Of a stretch of 6,040 bases of DNA, positions 4,616-6,040 are shown piece by piece. A program made the position numbers and the translations under genes. Position 1 is the stretch's first letter. Every line of letters begins with the position of its first letter. This DNA is from Clostridia bacterium (GTDB lineage Bacteria > Bacillota_A > Clostridia > Oscillospirales > QAKW01). The DNA lies in the NCBI GenBank assembly GCA_017396865.1, contig JAFQKO010000046.1, positions 1 through 6,040 of the forward strand, in the 5' to 3' direction. The notes beneath the pieces are model-generated. The model was given only the letters and a program-made list of their open reading frames with translations, had not been told where the DNA came from and searched no databases.

Positions 4616-6040
4616 ACGCTTTGATGGAAGGTGCGGCTGATGACCTCCCGCTGCTGTTCGCGGGAAAGCTTATGGAAATTGACCGCATAGCCCGAAACGC
4701 GGATGGTCAGATTGGGATAGCTATCGGGATCCTCATAGGCCTTGATCAACGTTTCACGGTTCAATACGTTGACATTGATATGGTGCGCCATTTTGGCAAA
4801 GTAGCCGTCCAGAATGGAAACAAGGTTCGTAATCCGCTCCTCCTCGGTTTTACCCAGCGCCTCGGGGGCGATGGAGAAGGTATTGGAGATGCCGTCGCGG
4901 CAATCCTCATAGCGGAGCTTCGCCACCGAGTTGAGAGAAGCCAGCGCACCGTTTTCCTCACGGTTATGCATGGGATTGGCGCCGGGAGCAAAGGGGGCGC
5001 CCGCGGCACGGCCGTCGGGGGTGGCTCCTGTATGCTTGCCGTACATCACGTTAGAGGTGATGGTCAGCGCAGAGAGGGTATGGATCGCGTTGCGATAGGT
5101 GGGGGTCTTACGCAGCTCGGTGATGACCTGATGGGTCAGATCGCGGGCAATAAGATCCACGCGATCATCATCGTTGCCGTATTTGGGGAAGTCCCCTTCG
5201 GTTTTGAAGTTGACGATATAGCCCAGTTCATCCTTCACGGGATGCACCTTGGCGTATTTAATAGCACTCAAGGAGTCGGTCACCACCGAAAGACCCGCGA
5301 TGCCAAAGGCCATCAGCCGCTCCACATCGGTGTCGTGGAGCGCCATCTGGGTCTTCTCATAGGCATATTTATCGTGCATATAGTGGATGAGGTTCATGGT
5401 GTTGACATAGAGGCGGCTGAGCCATGCCACGTACACCGAATACCGCTCCATCACGGCATCGAAATCCAGCGTATCGCCATCCATTACCGCCATCTGCGGA
5501 CCGATATGCATCCCGCTCGTTGCATCGAAGCCGCCGTTGATGGCGATCAGCAGTAATTTGGCCAGATTGCACCGCGCGCCGAAGAACTGCATCTGCTTGC
5601 CGATCTCCATGGCGGAAACACAACAAGCGATGGCATAATCGTCGCCGTGCAGGGGGCGCATCATGTCGTCGTTTTCATACTGAATGGAATCGGTATCGGC
5701 CGAAACCTTGGCACAGAACCGCTTAAAGGCTTCGGGCAAGCCCTGCGCCCAAAGGATGGTGAGATTGGGCTCGGGGGAAGAACCCAAGGTATAAAGGGTA
5801 TTGAGCATACGGAAGCTGTTTTTGGTGACCAGCGTTCTGCCGTCCTTGCCCATGCCGCCGACGGCCTCGGTGATCCACATGGGATCGCCGCCGAACAGCT
5901 CGTTATATTCGGGGGTACGCAGATGGCGGGCGATCCGAAGCTTCATGACGAAATCGTCCATCAGCTCCTGCGCGCCCTCCTCGGTGAGGGTGCCGTTTGC
6001 AAGATCCCGCTCGATATAAATATCAAAGAAGGTGCTGACC
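4612..6040 (-). CDS. pflB: Pyruvate formate-lyase (formate C-acetyltransferase), 5'-truncated by the window edge
   Basis: The C-terminal 475 residues of a glycyl radical enzyme; the frame is open from 6039 to the TGA at 4612-4614. It cleaves pyruvate with CoA to acetyl-CoA and formate under anaerobic conditions. The edge sequence ([12 protein letters not shown]) aligns with residues near 280 of E. coli PflB, so about 280 residues lie outside; the ATG at 5959-5961 is internal, not the start. The adjacent catalytic cysteines in [10 protein letters not shown] are encoded at 5620-5625 and correspond to Cys418/Cys419. The radical glycine is in RVSGYAV, codon 4690-4692, 25 residues from the C-terminus, as for Gly734. 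[19 protein letters not shown], then [20 protein letters not shown], also matches PFL. The adjacent Cys-Cys pair and these motifs favour true PFL over glycerol dehydratase or choline lyase relatives. The promoter lies outside the window. Confidence 0.97.
   Translation of the reverse strand, partial: VSTFFDIYIERDLANGTLTEEGAQELMDDFVMKLRIARHLRTPEYNELFGGDPMWITEAVGGMGKDGRTLVTKNSFRMLNTLYTLGSSPEPNLTILWAQGLPEAFKRFCAKVSADTDSIQYENDDMMRPLHGDDYAIACCVSAMEIGKQMQFFGARCNLAKLLLIAINGGFDATSGMHIGPQMAVMDGDTLDFDAVMERYSVYVAWLSRLYVNTMNLIHYMHDKYAYEKTQMALHDTDVERLMAFGIAGLSVVTDSLSAIKYAKVHPVKDELGYIVNFKTEGDFPKYGNDDDRVDLIARDLTHQVITELRKTPTYRNAIHTLSALTITSNVMYGKHTGATPDGRAAGAPFAPGANPMHNREENGALASLNSVAKLRYEDCRDGISNTFSIAPEALGKTEEERITNLVSILDGYFAKMAHHINVNVLNRETLIKAYEDPDSYPNLTIRVSGYAVNFHKLSREQQREVISRTFHQSV

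Noticed and set aside
3905..4624. A 239-codon plus-strand open frame opposite pflA
   Set aside because: It mirrors the radical SAM coding sequence and shows no family resemblance; codon bias in the true gene explains the lack of stops.
4621..5556. A 311-codon plus-strand open frame opposite pflB
   Set aside because: It is antisense to a highly conserved PFL reading frame, its translation has no recognisable domain and is rich in His/Gly/Ile as expected for an antisense shadow, and it has no convincing ribosome site.

Overview
The window looks like chromosomal DNA of an anaerobic, fermentative Gram-positive bacterium of the Clostridia (an Oscillospirales-like gut bacterium would fit). This is inferred from a clostridial-type pyruvate formate-lyase (PFL) operon, strong AAGGAG ribosome binding sites, sigma-A promoters with 17-bp spacers, and compact A-tract/T-tract bidirectional terminators. 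No mobile element, CRISPR array, tRNA or rRNA was seen.

Layout from left to right: (1) the last 44 codons of a plus-strand ribulose-phosphate 3-epimerase-like gene. (2) A bidirectional terminator at 167-196. (3) A convergent 73-codon minus-strand gene (184-405) with its own promoter and Shine-Dalgarno site; its protein resembles the extreme N-terminus of a large glycoside-hydrolase-like family and may be a deletion remnant. (4) An AraC-family regulator on the minus strand (501-1265). (5) A divergent promoter region (1266-1389) with two back-to-back sigma-A promoters. (6) A plus-strand uroporphyrinogen decarboxylase/MtaA-fold protein (1390-2598). (7) A 45-bp perfect palindrome (2596-2640) that acts as shared terminator and carries the stop codons of both converging genes. 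(8) A tightly packed minus-strand operon, transcribed from beyond the right edge: pflB (partial) - pflA - FAD-dependent oxidoreductase.

The right half encodes the core of anaerobic pyruvate cleavage. PflB converts pyruvate and CoA to formate and acetyl-CoA, and PflA installs its glycyl radical. Their start and stop codons overlap or nearly touch (ATGA between pflB and pflA, TAAaATG between pflA and the flavoprotein), which indicates translational coupling. The flavoprotein as third gene is the least expected part of the operon, and its substrate is unknown. The AraC regulator and the UroD-fold gene form a divergent pair, so AraC is a plausible regulator of the UroD-like gene; no methyltransferase partner or corrinoid protein is visible.

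Most of the window is ordinary metabolism. I did not find convincing evidence of a new defence or mobile system. The points most worth a second look are the pflBA-flavoprotein linkage, the 73-codon gene, and the palindromic terminators that contain stop codons.
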